Shown piece by piece: positions 7,781-16,388 of a stretch of 53,556 bases of DNA. The notes under the pieces were generated by a model, which searched no databases, was not told where the DNA came from, and saw only the letters and a list, made by a program, of their open reading frames with translations. The stretch lies in assembly GCA_021205245.1 (NCBI GenBank), contig JAJPXZ010000145.1:4257-57812 (forward strand), given 5' to 3'. A program made the translations under genes and the position numbers. The stretch comes from Planctomycetaceae bacterium. GTDB lineage: Bacteria; Planctomycetota; SZUA-567. Within the stretch, counting starts at the first letter, position 1. Each line of letters begins with the position of its first letter.

Positions 7781-9796
7781 GTGTTGCAATACGTGACCTG
7801 GGCCATCATGGCGTATGGCGTCGGCGGCATTGCCGCCTGGGCGTTGCGCCGCCGCGCCGTTGCCGCATCGCACCTGGGCGCGCTCGGGTGCATCCTGGCT
7901 GCCGGGCTGGGGCTCTACGGCGTGGGCGGCTGCCTGTTCCTGCGGCAGCTCGAGTCGTCGCGGCAACTCTGGAACGTCCCGCTCGCCTCGATGAACCTCG
8001 GCCTTGACTCCCTCTCCGCCTGGTTCCTCATTCCTGTTTTTCTGGTCGGCGGCCTGGTCGCCATTGCCGCTCTCCGGAACCTCCCCGGCGACTACGCCGC
8101 CAACCGCCCGCACGAACACTGGCTCTTCCTCAATTTCACCCTCGGCGGTGCGGCATTGGCTATAGTTGCCCGGAACGCCGTCCTGTTCCTCTTCGCGTGG
8201 GAACTGATGACGGTGGCGTCGTTCATGCTGGTGGAAAACACCCAGCGCACGCCTGGCTCGCGCACCGGCGGCTGGGTATACCTGAGCGCCGGTCACCTCG
8301 GGTGCGCCGCCTTGTTTGCCCTCTTCGCCTTGTTGGGCGCAGGCAAAGGCATGGCCCTCGACTTCAGCGCGCTCAGTGCAACCGGCGGCGCGTTGTCGGC
8401 CGCGTTCCTGCTGGCGGTGGTCGGCTTTGGCGCGAAAATCGGCCTGTTCCCCTTTCAATCCTATTATCCCGAGGCCTACCCGCCCGCGCCCGCCCATGTC
8501 GGCGCGGTGCTGTCCGGCGTCGTCGGCAACCTCGGCATCTATGGAATGCTTCGCATCCTTTATCTGCTGGGAGGCGAAGTCAAACCCCCGTTGTGGTGGG
8601 GCTATCTGCTCCTCTACGCGGGGCTGGCTTCCGGGGTCGTCGGTGCGGCTCGGGCGTTGGCGTCGAAGGATCTGTCGCGCCTGCTGGCGTGGTCGTCTGT
8701 CGAAAACTACGGCTTGATGGCGTCCGGCATCGGCCTGGGTCTGCTTGGCGCTTCGGCCGGAAACGGCGTCCTCTCCTATCTCGGGTTTACCGCGACCATT
8801 CTCCACATGCTGAACCACTCGATTTCCAAATCGCTCCTCTTCCTGGGGGCCGGCACTGTCTACGCCCGCACCGGCACGCGCAGCCTCGACCGCATGGGCG
8901 GGCTGATGCACCGGCTGCCGCTGACCGGCATACTTTTCCTCATCGGCGCGATGGGCGCGGCGTGCGTGCCGCCGCTGAACGGTTTTGCCGGCGAGTTCCT
9001 CCTCCTCGCCGCCGCGTTCCAGGGGGCGGGCGGCTATAACCCGGCCAGCGTCGCCGCCGCGACGATGTTCCTGGCGGTGGTGTTGTTCGCGCTGGTGGGC
9101 GGGCTGGCGGTGGCGTCGTACTGCAAGGCGTTCGGTTTTGTGTTTCTCGGTAACGACCGGAACCCTGGCGCGGTGTCGACGGTGCGCGAAAACCGGCGCT
9201 TGCTCCTGCCGCACCTGGTGCTGGCCGCTGTCGCGCTGGTCTTCGCCGGAGCGTCGTCATATCTGATGCGGTTGATCAGCCCGACAGCCGAGACGCTGGT
9301 GCATCTGTGGCGGCGGTCGCCGGTCGGCAACCACGACCTCGAACTGTGGTTGGGGCAGGATCGGCTGACGCTGCTTGATTCGGCCTTTGTCGGCTGTTGG
9401 CTGCTGGGCGGCTGCGTCGCCCTTGTCTACCTGTTCCGCACTTTCTTACTTCGCGGCAAAAAACGTGACGCCGCTCCGACCTGGGACTGCGGCTATGCCG
9501 CGCCGACCAACCGGATGCAGTATACCGCCAGTTCTTTTGCGCGGCCGTTGGCGGAAAATCTTCAGCCCCTCGTCAATGTCACCGACCAGGAGGAAGCGCC
9601 GCGCGGATTGTTCCCGACGTCGGCGTCGTTTTTGTCGCGCATTCCCTTGGTCGAGACCGCCTGGGGTTTCAGTCATCTTTTCAAACTTTTCGCGCGGATA
9701 GCCGGACGTATCCGCGTGATGCAGGCTGGCCGGGTGCAGGTCTATCTCCTGTACATGGCTGTCGCCCTCGTCGTCCTGTTGTTGTGGAAGCTTTGA
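7781..9796 (+). CDS. hyfB: HyfB/NuoL-type membrane subunit
   Basis: Polytopic proton-pumping-type subunit of about 671 residues, homologous to HyfB/HycC and the antiporter-like NuoL/M/N subunits of complex I. The core Proton_antipo_M domain shows FAWELMTVASFMLV, GFGAKIGLFPFQSYYPEAYPPAPAHVGAVLSG and a later LHMLNHSISKSLLFLGAG helix, including the conserved Glu and Lys residues of the channel. I placed the start at GTG 7781 because GGGGAGG lies seven bases upstream; the upstream ATGs (7724, 7757) lack ribosome sites. It is the first gene of a tightly packed operon and would form the distal membrane arm of the complex. Confidence 0.88.
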   Translation: MLQYVTWAIMAYGVGGIAAWALRRRAVAASHLGALGCILAAGLGLYGVGGCLFLRQLESSRQLWNVPLASMNLGLDSLSAWFLIPVFLVGGLVAIAALRNLPGDYAANRPHEHWLFLNFTLGGAALAIVARNAVLFLFAWELMTVASFMLVENTQRTPGSRTGGWVYLSAGHLGCAALFALFALLGAGKGMALDFSALSATGGALSAAFLLAVVGFGAKIGLFPFQSYYPEAYPPAPAHVGAVLSGVVGNLGIYGMLRILYLLGGEVKPPLWWGYLLLYAGLASGVVGAARALASKDLSRLLAWSSVENYGLMASGIGLGLLGASAGNGVLSYLGFTATILHMLNHSISKSLLFLGAGTVYARTGTRSLDRMGGLMHRLPLTGILFLIGAMGAACVPPLNGFAGEFLLLAAAFQGAGGYNPASVAAATMFLAVVLFALVGGLAVASYCKAFGFVFLGNDRNPGAVSTVRENRRLLLPHLVLAAVALVFAGASSYLMRLISPTAETLVHLWRRSPVGNHDLELWLGQDRLTLLDSAFVGCWLLGGCVALVYLFRTFLLRGKKRDAAPTWDCGYAAPTNRMQYTASSFARPLAENLQPLVNVTDQEEAPRGLFPTSASFLSRIPLVETAWGFSHLFKLFARIAGRIRVMQAGRVQVYLLYMAVALVVLLLWKL

Positions 9797-9797
9797 T

Positions 9798-10724
9798 ATG
9801 ACGACCCAGCTTCTTGCCCTCACCACCTTCCTGCTGGCGCTGATCGCCTGCCCGCTTCTCTTGGGCATTGTCAACCGCACCAAGGCGATTTTCGCCGGAC
9901 GCAACGGCCCGCCGCTGCTGCAAAAATACTACGACCTACGGAAGCTCCTCGGCAAGGACGTTGTCTACAGCTATACCGCCACCTGGCTGGTGCGCGCCTG
10001 TCCCGTCGTCGTCCTGGCGGGATCACTGGCGGCGGCGGCGTTGACGCCGTTTGGACGCGGTGGCGCGGTGTTTTCGTTCCAGGGGGATTTTCTCGTCTGG
10101 GCCGGGGCCTTCACCATGGCCAGGCTCTTCATGGTCCTGGCGGCGCTGGACGTCGGCTCGTCGTTCGAAGGCATGGGCGGCAGCCGCGAGGTGTGGTACG
10201 CGGCGTTGGCGGAGCCGGCATTGTTCCTGTCGATGGCTGCCTTGGCGGCAATCGCGCGAGACTATTCGCTGACCGGGTTTTTCCTGTCGCTCACGCCCGA
10301 GGTGACGAGCCGCCATCTGATGGCGCTCCTCTTCGCCGCCTTCGCGCTGTTCCTCGTCTCGCTGGCGGAAAACAGCCGCATACCTGTCGACGACCCGACC
10401 ACCCACCTCGAACTCACCATGATCCATGAGGTGATGATCCTTGACCACTCCGGTCCTGATCTGGCGCTGATCGAATATGCGTCGGCGTTGAAGATCTGGG
10501 TCATGGGAGCGCTGGTCGTCGGGGCGGCGGTGCCGGTGGACATCGGCTCGTGGTGGCTGGACGCAGGGTGCTTCCTGGGCGGCATGGCTGTCTTCGCCGT
10601 TCTTCTCGGCACGGTCGAATCCGCCATGGCCCGGTTGCGCCTGACCCGGGTGCCGCAGTTCCTGGTGGGAGCGCTGGTGCTGGCTGCGTTGTCGGTGGTG
10701 ATGATGGCGAGGAACTCCGCATGA
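9798..10724 (+). CDS. hyfC: HyfC/HycD/NuoH-type membrane subunit
   Basis: Integral membrane protein of 308 residues in the respiratory-chain NADH dehydrogenase subunit 1 family. Diagnostic features are the N-terminal RTKAIFAGRNGPPLLQKYYDLRKLLGK, the quinone-chamber-type loop LAENSRIPVDDPTTHLELTMIHEVMILDHSGPDLALIEY with its acidic residues, and about eight hydrophobic helices. In group 4 hydrogenases this subunit joins the hydrophilic arm to the ion pumps. The start lies one base past the preceding stop, and the stop overlaps the next start as ATGA, so translation is coupled. Confidence 0.9.
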   Translation: MTTQLLALTTFLLALIACPLLLGIVNRTKAIFAGRNGPPLLQKYYDLRKLLGKDVVYSYTATWLVRACPVVVLAGSLAAAALTPFGRGGAVFSFQGDFLVWAGAFTMARLFMVLAALDVGSSFEGMGGSREVWYAALAEPALFLSMAALAAIARDYSLTGFFLSLTPEVTSRHLMALLFAAFALFLVSLAENSRIPVDDPTTHLELTMIHEVMILDHSGPDLALIEYASALKIWVMGALVVGAAVPVDIGSWWLDAGCFLGGMAVFAVLLGTVESAMARLRLTRVPQFLVGALVLAALSVVMMARNSA

Positions 10725-11380
10725 CAAACACGGCGCTCGATTATCTGTCGGTCTTGTTTATCCTGTCGAATTTCGCCCTGCTTGCGTCAAGCCGCCTTGG
10801 GCTATGCATCAACGCCGTAACGGTGCAGGGGGTGGTGCTGGCGATAATCCCGCTCCTGCATGAATTCGAACACCTGCAAATTGCGTCGATACTGCTGTGC
10901 GTGGTGACGCTGGCCATCAAGGGCTATGCCTTCCCGCGCCTGCTCCGTGCCGCAATCAGCCGCGCCAAGGTGCGGCGCGAAGTCGAACCGCTGATCGGCT
11001 ACAGTACCTCGCTCCTGATCGGGCTGGCCATGCTTGTCTTCGCCTTTTGGCTGCAGTCGCGCCTGCCGTTGACGCATGGGGGCGAAGGCATCCTCCTGCC
11101 CGCCGCGTTCTTCGGCATTCTGGCCGGGTTCTTTATTACCATCGCCCGCCGTAAAGCCTTGACGCAAATCCTCGGGTATCTCGCGCTCGAGAACGGCATC
11201 TTCGCCTTTGGTGCGGCCAGCTTGTCGGAGCATCCGTGGCTGCTGGAGATGGGCATCCTCCTCGACGTGTTTGTGGCGGTGTTGATCATGGGCGTGGCCT
11301 TGTTCCACATCAGCCAGGAATTCGACCATATCGACGCCGACCGATTGGCGAGTCTGCGCGATCCGGTGGGGGAATCATAG
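10721..11380 (+). CDS. hyfE: HyfE-type membrane subunit
   Basis: Protein of 219 residues with about six transmembrane helices, matching the hydrogenase-4 component E (NuoK-related) family. A typical C-terminal run LALENGIFAFGAASLSEHPW is followed by LDVFVAVLIMGVALFHI. The ATG at 10721 overlaps the hyfC stop (ATGA) and has an AGGA ribosome site within hyfC. It sits between HyfC- and HyfF-like genes exactly as in hyf operons. It should be part of the membrane arm. Confidence 0.88.
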   Translation: MTNTALDYLSVLFILSNFALLASSRLGLCINAVTVQGVVLAIIPLLHEFEHLQIASILLCVVTLAIKGYAFPRLLRAAISRAKVRREVEPLIGYSTSLLIGLAMLVFAFWLQSRLPLTHGGEGILLPAAFFGILAGFFITIARRKALTQILGYLALENGIFAFGAASLSEHPWLLEMGILLDVFVAVLIMGVALFHISQEFDHIDADRLASLRDPVGES

Positions 11381-12856
11381 ATGGTCAGTATCCTGCTCCT
11401 CGCGCTTCCCTTTGTCGCCGCCCTCGTCGCGCTGGCCTTGCCGGAGCGGCTTGGCCATGTGCGGCGCGGCATGTTGCCCGCCGTCGCGGTCATCCATCTT
11501 GGCCTCGCCATCCGTCTGTGGCTTGGGCCTGACAGCCTTCACGGGCTTCGGCCGTGGTTGGGCGCTGATGCGCTTGGTCTGCTGTTTCTCACCTTGACGA
11601 GCGGCCTGTTCCTGCCTGCTTCGTTCTATGCGCTGGGCGACATGCGCCGCTACGCGGAAAAACGGGCGGCTGCGGGCATATCGGAACGGATGTATGTGGT
11701 GGGCTTGTTCGCTTTCCTTCTCTCGATGTCGGCCGTGTGTTTGGCCCAGGATATGGGGCTGCTGTGGGTGGCTGTCGAAGCGACGACTCTCGCCACCGCG
11801 CCCCTTATCTATTTCCGCAAAAGCCCGGGCGCTCTGGAGGCGACGTGGAAATATCTCCTCGTCTGTTCGGTCGGCATTGCGCTGGCTTTGCTCGGCACCT
11901 TTATCCTCGCCGCAGCCGCGAGCGAAGTCGGCCAAGTGACGCTGCGCGTGCGCGGCCTTGCCGCCATCGCGCTCGATATGAACGGCAACCTGCTGAAGGC
12001 GGCGTTCATCTTCCTGCTGGTGGGCTATGGCGCGAAGATGGGTCTCGCGCCCATGCACACCTGGCTCCCCGACGCGCACTCGGAATCGCCGTCGCCGGTG
12101 TCGGCGCTATTGTCGGGGACGCTGTTGAACGGCGCTTTTCTGGCTATCCTCCGGGGCGCCGACATTATGCAGTCGGCCGGGTTGGACGATTTTTCGAACG
12201 GCCTACTGCGCCTGTTCGGCTTGTTCTCGATGGGCGTGGCGGGGGCGTTTATCCTTGGGCAACGCGACTTCAAACGGCTGCTTGCCTACTCGTCGGTCGA
12301 GCATATGGGTATCCTCGCGTTTGGCGCGGGGCTGGGCGGGGCGGGGTTGTTCGCCGCACTGTTGCATGCGGTGAATCATACCTTCGCGAAGGGCTGCCTG
12401 TTCTTTACCGCCGGTAATATCATGTTCCGCTACCACGCGAAATCGACCCTGACCGTCACCGGCGTCCGCCGCGCCATGCCATTGAACGGCGCGCTGTGGC
12501 TGGCCGGATTCGTGGCTATCTGCGGGTTGCCGCCGTTCGGGTTGTTCTTCAGCGAATTCACCGTGCTGGCGGAGGCGTTCGCCGATGCGCGCTACGGCGA
12601 AGCGGCTTTATACCTCCTTTTCCTCGCCGTCGTTTTTATCGGTATGCTGGGGGTGTTCCTGGGCATGCTGCGGGGCGAGCCGCCGCCGTTGGAGGAAGGG
12701 TCGGAGTCATCCGCCATGGCGCTGCCCGCCCTGTTATCGCTGACCGTGGTCCTTGTCCTCGGGCTCGGCGTGCCGGAGTTTCTTGGCGACAAGCTGATGG
12801 AAGCCGCCTATATCGTCGATAACGGCTTCACGTCCATGCCGGGGATAAAGCCATGA
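11381..12856 (+). CDS. hyfF: HyfF/NuoN-type membrane subunit
   Basis: Antiporter-like subunit of 491 residues, paralogous to the first gene of the operon. It carries VEATTLATAPLIYF, the channel region GYGAKMGLAPMHTWLPDAHSESPSPVSALLSG, FKRLLAYSSVEHMGILAFG and a NHTFAKGCLFFTAGN helix. It is predicted to translocate ions within the membrane arm. The ATG directly follows the hyfE stop codon and is preceded by GGGGGA. Its stop overlaps the next gene's start (ATGA). Confidence 0.9.
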   Translation: MVSILLLALPFVAALVALALPERLGHVRRGMLPAVAVIHLGLAIRLWLGPDSLHGLRPWLGADALGLLFLTLTSGLFLPASFYALGDMRRYAEKRAAAGISERMYVVGLFAFLLSMSAVCLAQDMGLLWVAVEATTLATAPLIYFRKSPGALEATWKYLLVCSVGIALALLGTFILAAAASEVGQVTLRVRGLAAIALDMNGNLLKAAFIFLLVGYGAKMGLAPMHTWLPDAHSESPSPVSALLSGTLLNGAFLAILRGADIMQSAGLDDFSNGLLRLFGLFSMGVAGAFILGQRDFKRLLAYSSVEHMGILAFGAGLGGAGLFAALLHAVNHTFAKGCLFFTAGNIMFRYHAKSTLTVTGVRRAMPLNGALWLAGFVAICGLPPFGLFFSEFTVLAEAFADARYGEAALYLLFLAVVFIGMLGVFLGMLRGEPPPLEEGSESSAMALPALLSLTVVLVLGLGVPEFLGDKLMEAAYIVDNGFTSMPGIKP

Positions 12857-14343
12857 GCCAGCCCACGCCCATCGCCCTCGCGAACCCGTCCGCCGTGCCG
12901 CTCGCATCGCTGCCGCGCGGGGAATTTCATTGGCTGCGGTCGACCATTCTCGAGCAGATCGCCGGCGGCGCGCACCTGTGTTCCCTGTTCCCCCTGACGA
13001 TGGACGGCGAGACGCTGTTGGTCGCGCTGATAAACAGCCACGAGGATCACGCCGTGGTCGCCGCCGCCGCACCTATTGGGAACGCGTATCCGTCGCTGAC
13101 GCCCGAGTGCCCCGAGGCGCACCTGTTCGAGCGGGAGATTTTCGAGACCTGGGGCATTACGCCACAGGGACACCCGTGGCTGAAGCCGGTGCGGTTCCTG
13201 CCGGGGCGCGACGCATCGGCTGCCGGGCCGTCGGTGATGGATTTCTTCCGCGTCGAAGGGGAAGAGGTGCACGAGGTCGCGGTCGGGCCGGTGCACGCCG
13301 GGGTTATCGAACCAGGCCATTTCCGCTTCCAATGCCATGGCGAACAGGTGATGCACCTGGAGATTTCGCTTGGGTATCAGCACCGGGGCATCGAGGCCGC
13401 CTTGACAGGCGGACCCGACATCCGCACCCGCCACCTGCTGGAGACCGCAGCCGGCGATACCACCTGCGGCCATGGGCTGGCGCACGCCATGATTATGGAA
13501 GGCTTCACCAGGACCGATGTCTCGGCCGCCGCCCACCGGGTGCGGGCGATTGGGCTGGAGTTGGAGCGCATCGCCAACCATGTCGGCGATCTCGGCGCGT
13601 TGGCCGGGGACGTCGGCTTTTTGCCCACCGCCAGCTTCTGCGGCAGGCTGCGTGGCGACATCCTGAACATCACCGCGCTGATCTGCGGCAATCGTTTTGG
13701 GCGCGGGCTGATCCTGCCGGGCGGCGTCGGCTACGGCATCGATGCCGGGATGGCGACGACCGCGCGTGAACGGCTCGCCGCAGCCATGCGGGACATCCGT
13801 GGTGCGGTGGAGCTGTTGTTCCGTCGGCCATCTGTGAACGCGCGTTTTGAAGGAACGGGAATAGTAGAACGCATCACCGCCGACCGCTTGGGCATGGTCG
13901 GCCCGGCGGCGCGGGCGAGCGGGCTGGAAGCGGATGTGCGTGTCGACCTGCCCTCCGGCGTCTATGCCGCACGGGAATTCCCGCTGCGTCTGGGCGAAAC
14001 GGGCGATGTGCTCTGCCGCGCGCGGCAACGCTGGATGGAGGTTCAGGACTCGGCCGAACTCATCGACGCACTATTGCAGGAGGATTGCGCCGCTCAACCG
14101 CCGGCTCACCTCTCGCCATTGCCGGCGGACAGCCTCGCCGTCGCGTTGACCGAGGGCTGGCGCGGCCAGGTGTGCCATGCCGCCGTTACCGATGCGGCCG
14201 GGCGCTTCCGGCTCTACAAGGTCACCGATCCGTCGTTTCATAATTGGCCGGGTCTGGCCATGGCGTTGCGTGGTACGCAGATCTCCGATTTTCCCCTCTG
14301 CAATAAAAGTTTCAACCTGTCGTACTGCGGGCAGGATCTTTAG
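12853..14343 (+). CDS. Ni-free hydrogenase-like large subunit (NuoC-NuoD fusion)
   Basis: Soluble subunit of 496 residues, organised like HycE/HyfG. A NuoC-type N-terminal domain (FEREIFETWGITPQGHP near 92-108) is joined to a NuoD/large-subunit domain from about residue 130 (LGYQHRGIE, ELERIANHVGDLGALAGDVGF). In true [NiFe] hydrogenases two CxxC motifs hold the metal. Here the first motif region reads GDTTCGHGLAH (about 201-211), and the C-terminal one reads SFNLSYCGQDL, where HycE has DPCYSC. By alignment all four ligand positions are lost. The DPSFHNW and DFPLCNKSF motifs identify an energy-converting-hydrogenase-related (Ehr-like) protein. It should not reduce protons; redox partner and substrate are unknown. 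Confidence 0.87.
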   Translation: MSQPTPIALANPSAVPLASLPRGEFHWLRSTILEQIAGGAHLCSLFPLTMDGETLLVALINSHEDHAVVAAAAPIGNAYPSLTPECPEAHLFEREIFETWGITPQGHPWLKPVRFLPGRDASAAGPSVMDFFRVEGEEVHEVAVGPVHAGVIEPGHFRFQCHGEQVMHLEISLGYQHRGIEAALTGGPDIRTRHLLETAAGDTTCGHGLAHAMIMEGFTRTDVSAAAHRVRAIGLELERIANHVGDLGALAGDVGFLPTASFCGRLRGDILNITALICGNRFGRGLILPGGVGYGIDAGMATTARERLAAAMRDIRGAVELLFRRPSVNARFEGTGIVERITADRLGMVGPAARASGLEADVRVDLPSGVYAAREFPLRLGETGDVLCRARQRWMEVQDSAELIDALLQEDCAAQPPAHLSPLPADSLAVALTEGWRGQVCHAAVTDAAGRFRLYKVTDPSFHNWPGLAMALRGTQISDFPLCNKSFNLSYCGQDL

Positions 14344-14355
14344 GAAAGGACACCC

Positions 14356-15123
14356 ATGGGCGTCGCCATTATTATCCCGGCCAGATTGCAATCGACCCGG
14401 CTGCCGAACAAGCTCCTGCTCGAGGAAACAGGCATGCCGCTTATCTGCCACACGGCGGCGCGGGCGGTGGAGATTCGCGATGCCGCGGCCGATGTCTTTT
14501 CCGACGTTATTGTCGCCGCCGATCACGAGAGTATTATTGCCGCTGTGGAGAAATGGGCGGCTGCGTCAGGGAAAGACGTCCAGGCCGTCATGACTGATCC
14601 GGACCACCAGTCCGGGTCCGACCGGATCGCCGAGGCCGCGTGTTCGCTCCCGGCCGGGGTCGACGCTGTCCTTAACCTGCAGGGCGACGAGCCCGACATC
14701 CCGGTGGATGCGGTGGTCGCGTTGGCGGAATTCTATTTCCGCACCGGGCCGGACATCGCTACCCTGGTCTATCCCATCACCGACCTCGCCGACCGGCAGA
14801 ATCCGTCGCTGGTGAAACCGGTGCTCGGCGCCGAGGGGCGCGCGTTGTATTTCTCCCGTGCCGACATTCCCTTCCGCCGTGACGGCGACGGGATGGGCCC
14901 GCCTTCCTATGGACACGTCGGCATCTACCTGTACCGGCGCACCTCGCTCGAGCGCTTTGTCGCGCTCCCGCCGGGGCAGCTCGAACAGACCGAGAAGCTC
15001 GAGCAACTGCGCGCGCTCGAGAACGGGATGGTGATTCGGGCCTTGATTCTGGATGAGAAACCGCCGAAGGGGATTGATACGGTGGAGGATTATGAGGGAT
15101 TTGTGAAATCGGTGAAGAAGTGA
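14356..15123 (+). CDS. kdsB: CMP-KDO synthetase KdsB
   Basis: 3-deoxy-manno-octulosonate cytidylyltransferase of 255 residues, activating KDO with CTP for lipopolysaccharide inner-core synthesis in the cytoplasm. The family N-terminus IIIPARLQSTRLPNKLLLE is clear, followed by HQSGSDRIAEA, NLQGDEPDIP, ALYFSRADIPF, HVGIYLYRR and the PPKGIDTVEDYE end. It starts 12 bases after the large-subunit gene with GGAAAGGA upstream, so it is probably co-transcribed with the membrane complex despite an unrelated function. A strong terminator follows. It points to a Gram-negative envelope. Confidence 0.95.
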   Translation: MGVAIIIPARLQSTRLPNKLLLEETGMPLICHTAARAVEIRDAAADVFSDVIVAADHESIIAAVEKWAAASGKDVQAVMTDPDHQSGSDRIAEAACSLPAGVDAVLNLQGDEPDIPVDAVVALAEFYFRTGPDIATLVYPITDLADRQNPSLVKPVLGAEGRALYFSRADIPFRRDGDGMGPPSYGHVGIYLYRRTSLERFVALPPGQLEQTEKLEQLRALENGMVIRALILDEKPPKGIDTVEDYEGFVKSVKK

Positions 15124-15134
15124 AGCTGTGAAAC

Positions 15135-15163
15135 AGCCCCGGCGATGAGCCGGGGCTTTTTTG
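15135..15163 (+). terminator. Rho-independent terminator after kdsB
   Basis: AGCCCCGGC-N5-GCCGGGGCT followed by six Ts, starting 12 bases after the kdsB stop. It ends the operon that begins at 7781. Confidence 0.92.
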
Positions 15164-15182
15164 TTCAAGTCTCGTATTGCTT

Positions 15183-15281
15183 GAGTTCGGTGCCGTCACC
15201 GTCTCTCCCCGTGGACCCCGGCCGAACCGCCCGCTTGCGCGCTGGTGGAGGTCCGCACGCCGGGGTGACGTTTGGGGAGAG
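15183..15281. repeat. Dispersed hairpin-ended repeat, copy 2
   Basis: Same element as at 5350. The core 15211-15269 begins GTGGACCCCGGCC and ends ACGCCGGGGTGAC. It lies between convergent genes just past the kdsB terminator. The trailing GTGACGTTTGGGGAGA is shared with the copy ending near 48620. Confidence 0.85.
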
Positions 15282-15300
15282 AAGCGATCGATTACTTGTA

Positions 15301-16350
15301 TTAGGGCAGGCATTGCATAAACGCTTCCATCTGCGGCCGCCACAATGCGGCATTCATCACGGTGCCGTGGCCGGCGGTGTTGGGGCCGCCGGGGACGATG
15401 CAGAACGACGCGTTCGGGATGCGGGCGATGGTCTTTTCCATCAGATCGCTTTCGACCGGGCAGCGCTCGTCGTCGGCTGAGTTGATGGCGAGGACGCGGC
15501 ACTTGATCCGGTCCAGCTTGGGGACGGGATCGTAGTCGCGGGATGCGTCCCACTGGAGGACGAAATCGTTCGCGTCCATGGTGGTCTGCTTGGCCATGCG
15601 GTCGGCCAGGAGCTTGTCGGCCGCTTCGCGGGTCGGGGCCTTGTCGTTGTAGGAGAGGGAGCCGCCGTTGGTGGCGATGCCGTACCAGACATTGACCATG
15701 CGGAAATGCTGCGGCTGCTCGTCGTAGAAGCCGTTGTTCCAGGCCGGGTCGTTCCGGACCGCGTCGATGATCATGCGGCGCATGATCCAGTTGCGGCTGG
15801 CCATTGCGGTCGGCTGCGACGCAAGCGGGACGATGGCGTCCATGAAGTCGGGGTAGTTGGTCGCCCACACCCAGGCGTGCATGCCGCCCATCGAGTTGCC
15901 GACAATGACCCGGAGGTGCTTCACGCCGAGGCCTTCGGTGAGCAGACGGTAATGGGCGAGGACCATGTCGTCGTAATTGTACCGGGGGAACGCGCCGCGC
16001 AACCCGTCGGACGGCTTTGATGTCTGGCCGGTGCCGATGGCGTCGGGAAGGATGATGTAATATTTGCTCGCGTCCAGCGCCTGGCCCGGCCCGAAGAACT
16101 GGTCGGCAAAACTCGGGGACAGCATCGAGCCGCCGTTGCCGGTGGTGCCGTGCAAAACCAGGACGGCCGGATTCGAGGCGTCGCCGATGGTGCGGTAGTG
16201 GACGCGCAGCTCCGGCATCTTTTCGCCGGTGTGGAAGGTGAAGTCCTTCAAGACAAAGTCGCCCTGATTGGGCTCGGGATAATTGCCCGCATGGACTGCC
16301 GCGCAGACGCACAGCGTACACAGGATGGCCAGTGCCACAAGCTTCTTCAT
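15301..16350 (-). CDS. Exported alpha/beta hydrolase (MetX-like family)
   Basis: Protein of 349 residues with a Sec signal peptide (MKKLVALAIL... cleaved near VHA-GN, residue 21) and an alpha/beta-hydrolase fold related to homoserine acetyltransferases. The nucleophile elbow is GNSMGG (S153), the oxyanion region HGTTGNGG, and likely acid and His residues are in SADDERCP and GHGTVMN. Export makes a methionine-pathway role unlikely; an extracytoplasmic esterase or acyltransferase is more probable. ATG 16350 follows GAGGAGG; longer in-frame reading to 16581 overlaps the kinase gene and is rejected. It is the last gene of the minus-strand cluster, 38 bases after the FGGY kinase. Confidence 0.82.
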   Translation of the reverse strand: MKKLVALAILCTLCVCAAVHAGNYPEPNQGDFVLKDFTFHTGEKMPELRVHYRTIGDASNPAVLVLHGTTGNGGSMLSPSFADQFFGPGQALDASKYYIILPDAIGTGQTSKPSDGLRGAFPRYNYDDMVLAHYRLLTEGLGVKHLRVIVGNSMGGMHAWVWATNYPDFMDAIVPLASQPTAMASRNWIMRRMIIDAVRNDPAWNNGFYDEQPQHFRMVNVWYGIATNGGSLSYNDKAPTREAADKLLADRMAKQTTMDANDFVLQWDASRDYDPVPKLDRIKCRVLAINSADDERCPVESDLMEKTIARIPNASFCIVPGGPNTAGHGTVMNAALWRPQMEAFMQCLP

Positions 16351-16388
16351 AGCTTCCTCCTCATTCAAATACTTCGGGAAATGACAGC

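Noticed and set aside
7703-9214. 503-residue minus-strand open frame over hyfB
   Set aside because: Low-complexity Arg/Gln/Glu-rich shadow of a hydrophobic membrane protein gene.
7781-14343. Classification as an active group 4 [NiFe] hydrogenase
   Set aside because: Large-subunit metal ligands are absent and no small subunit or maturation gene is present.
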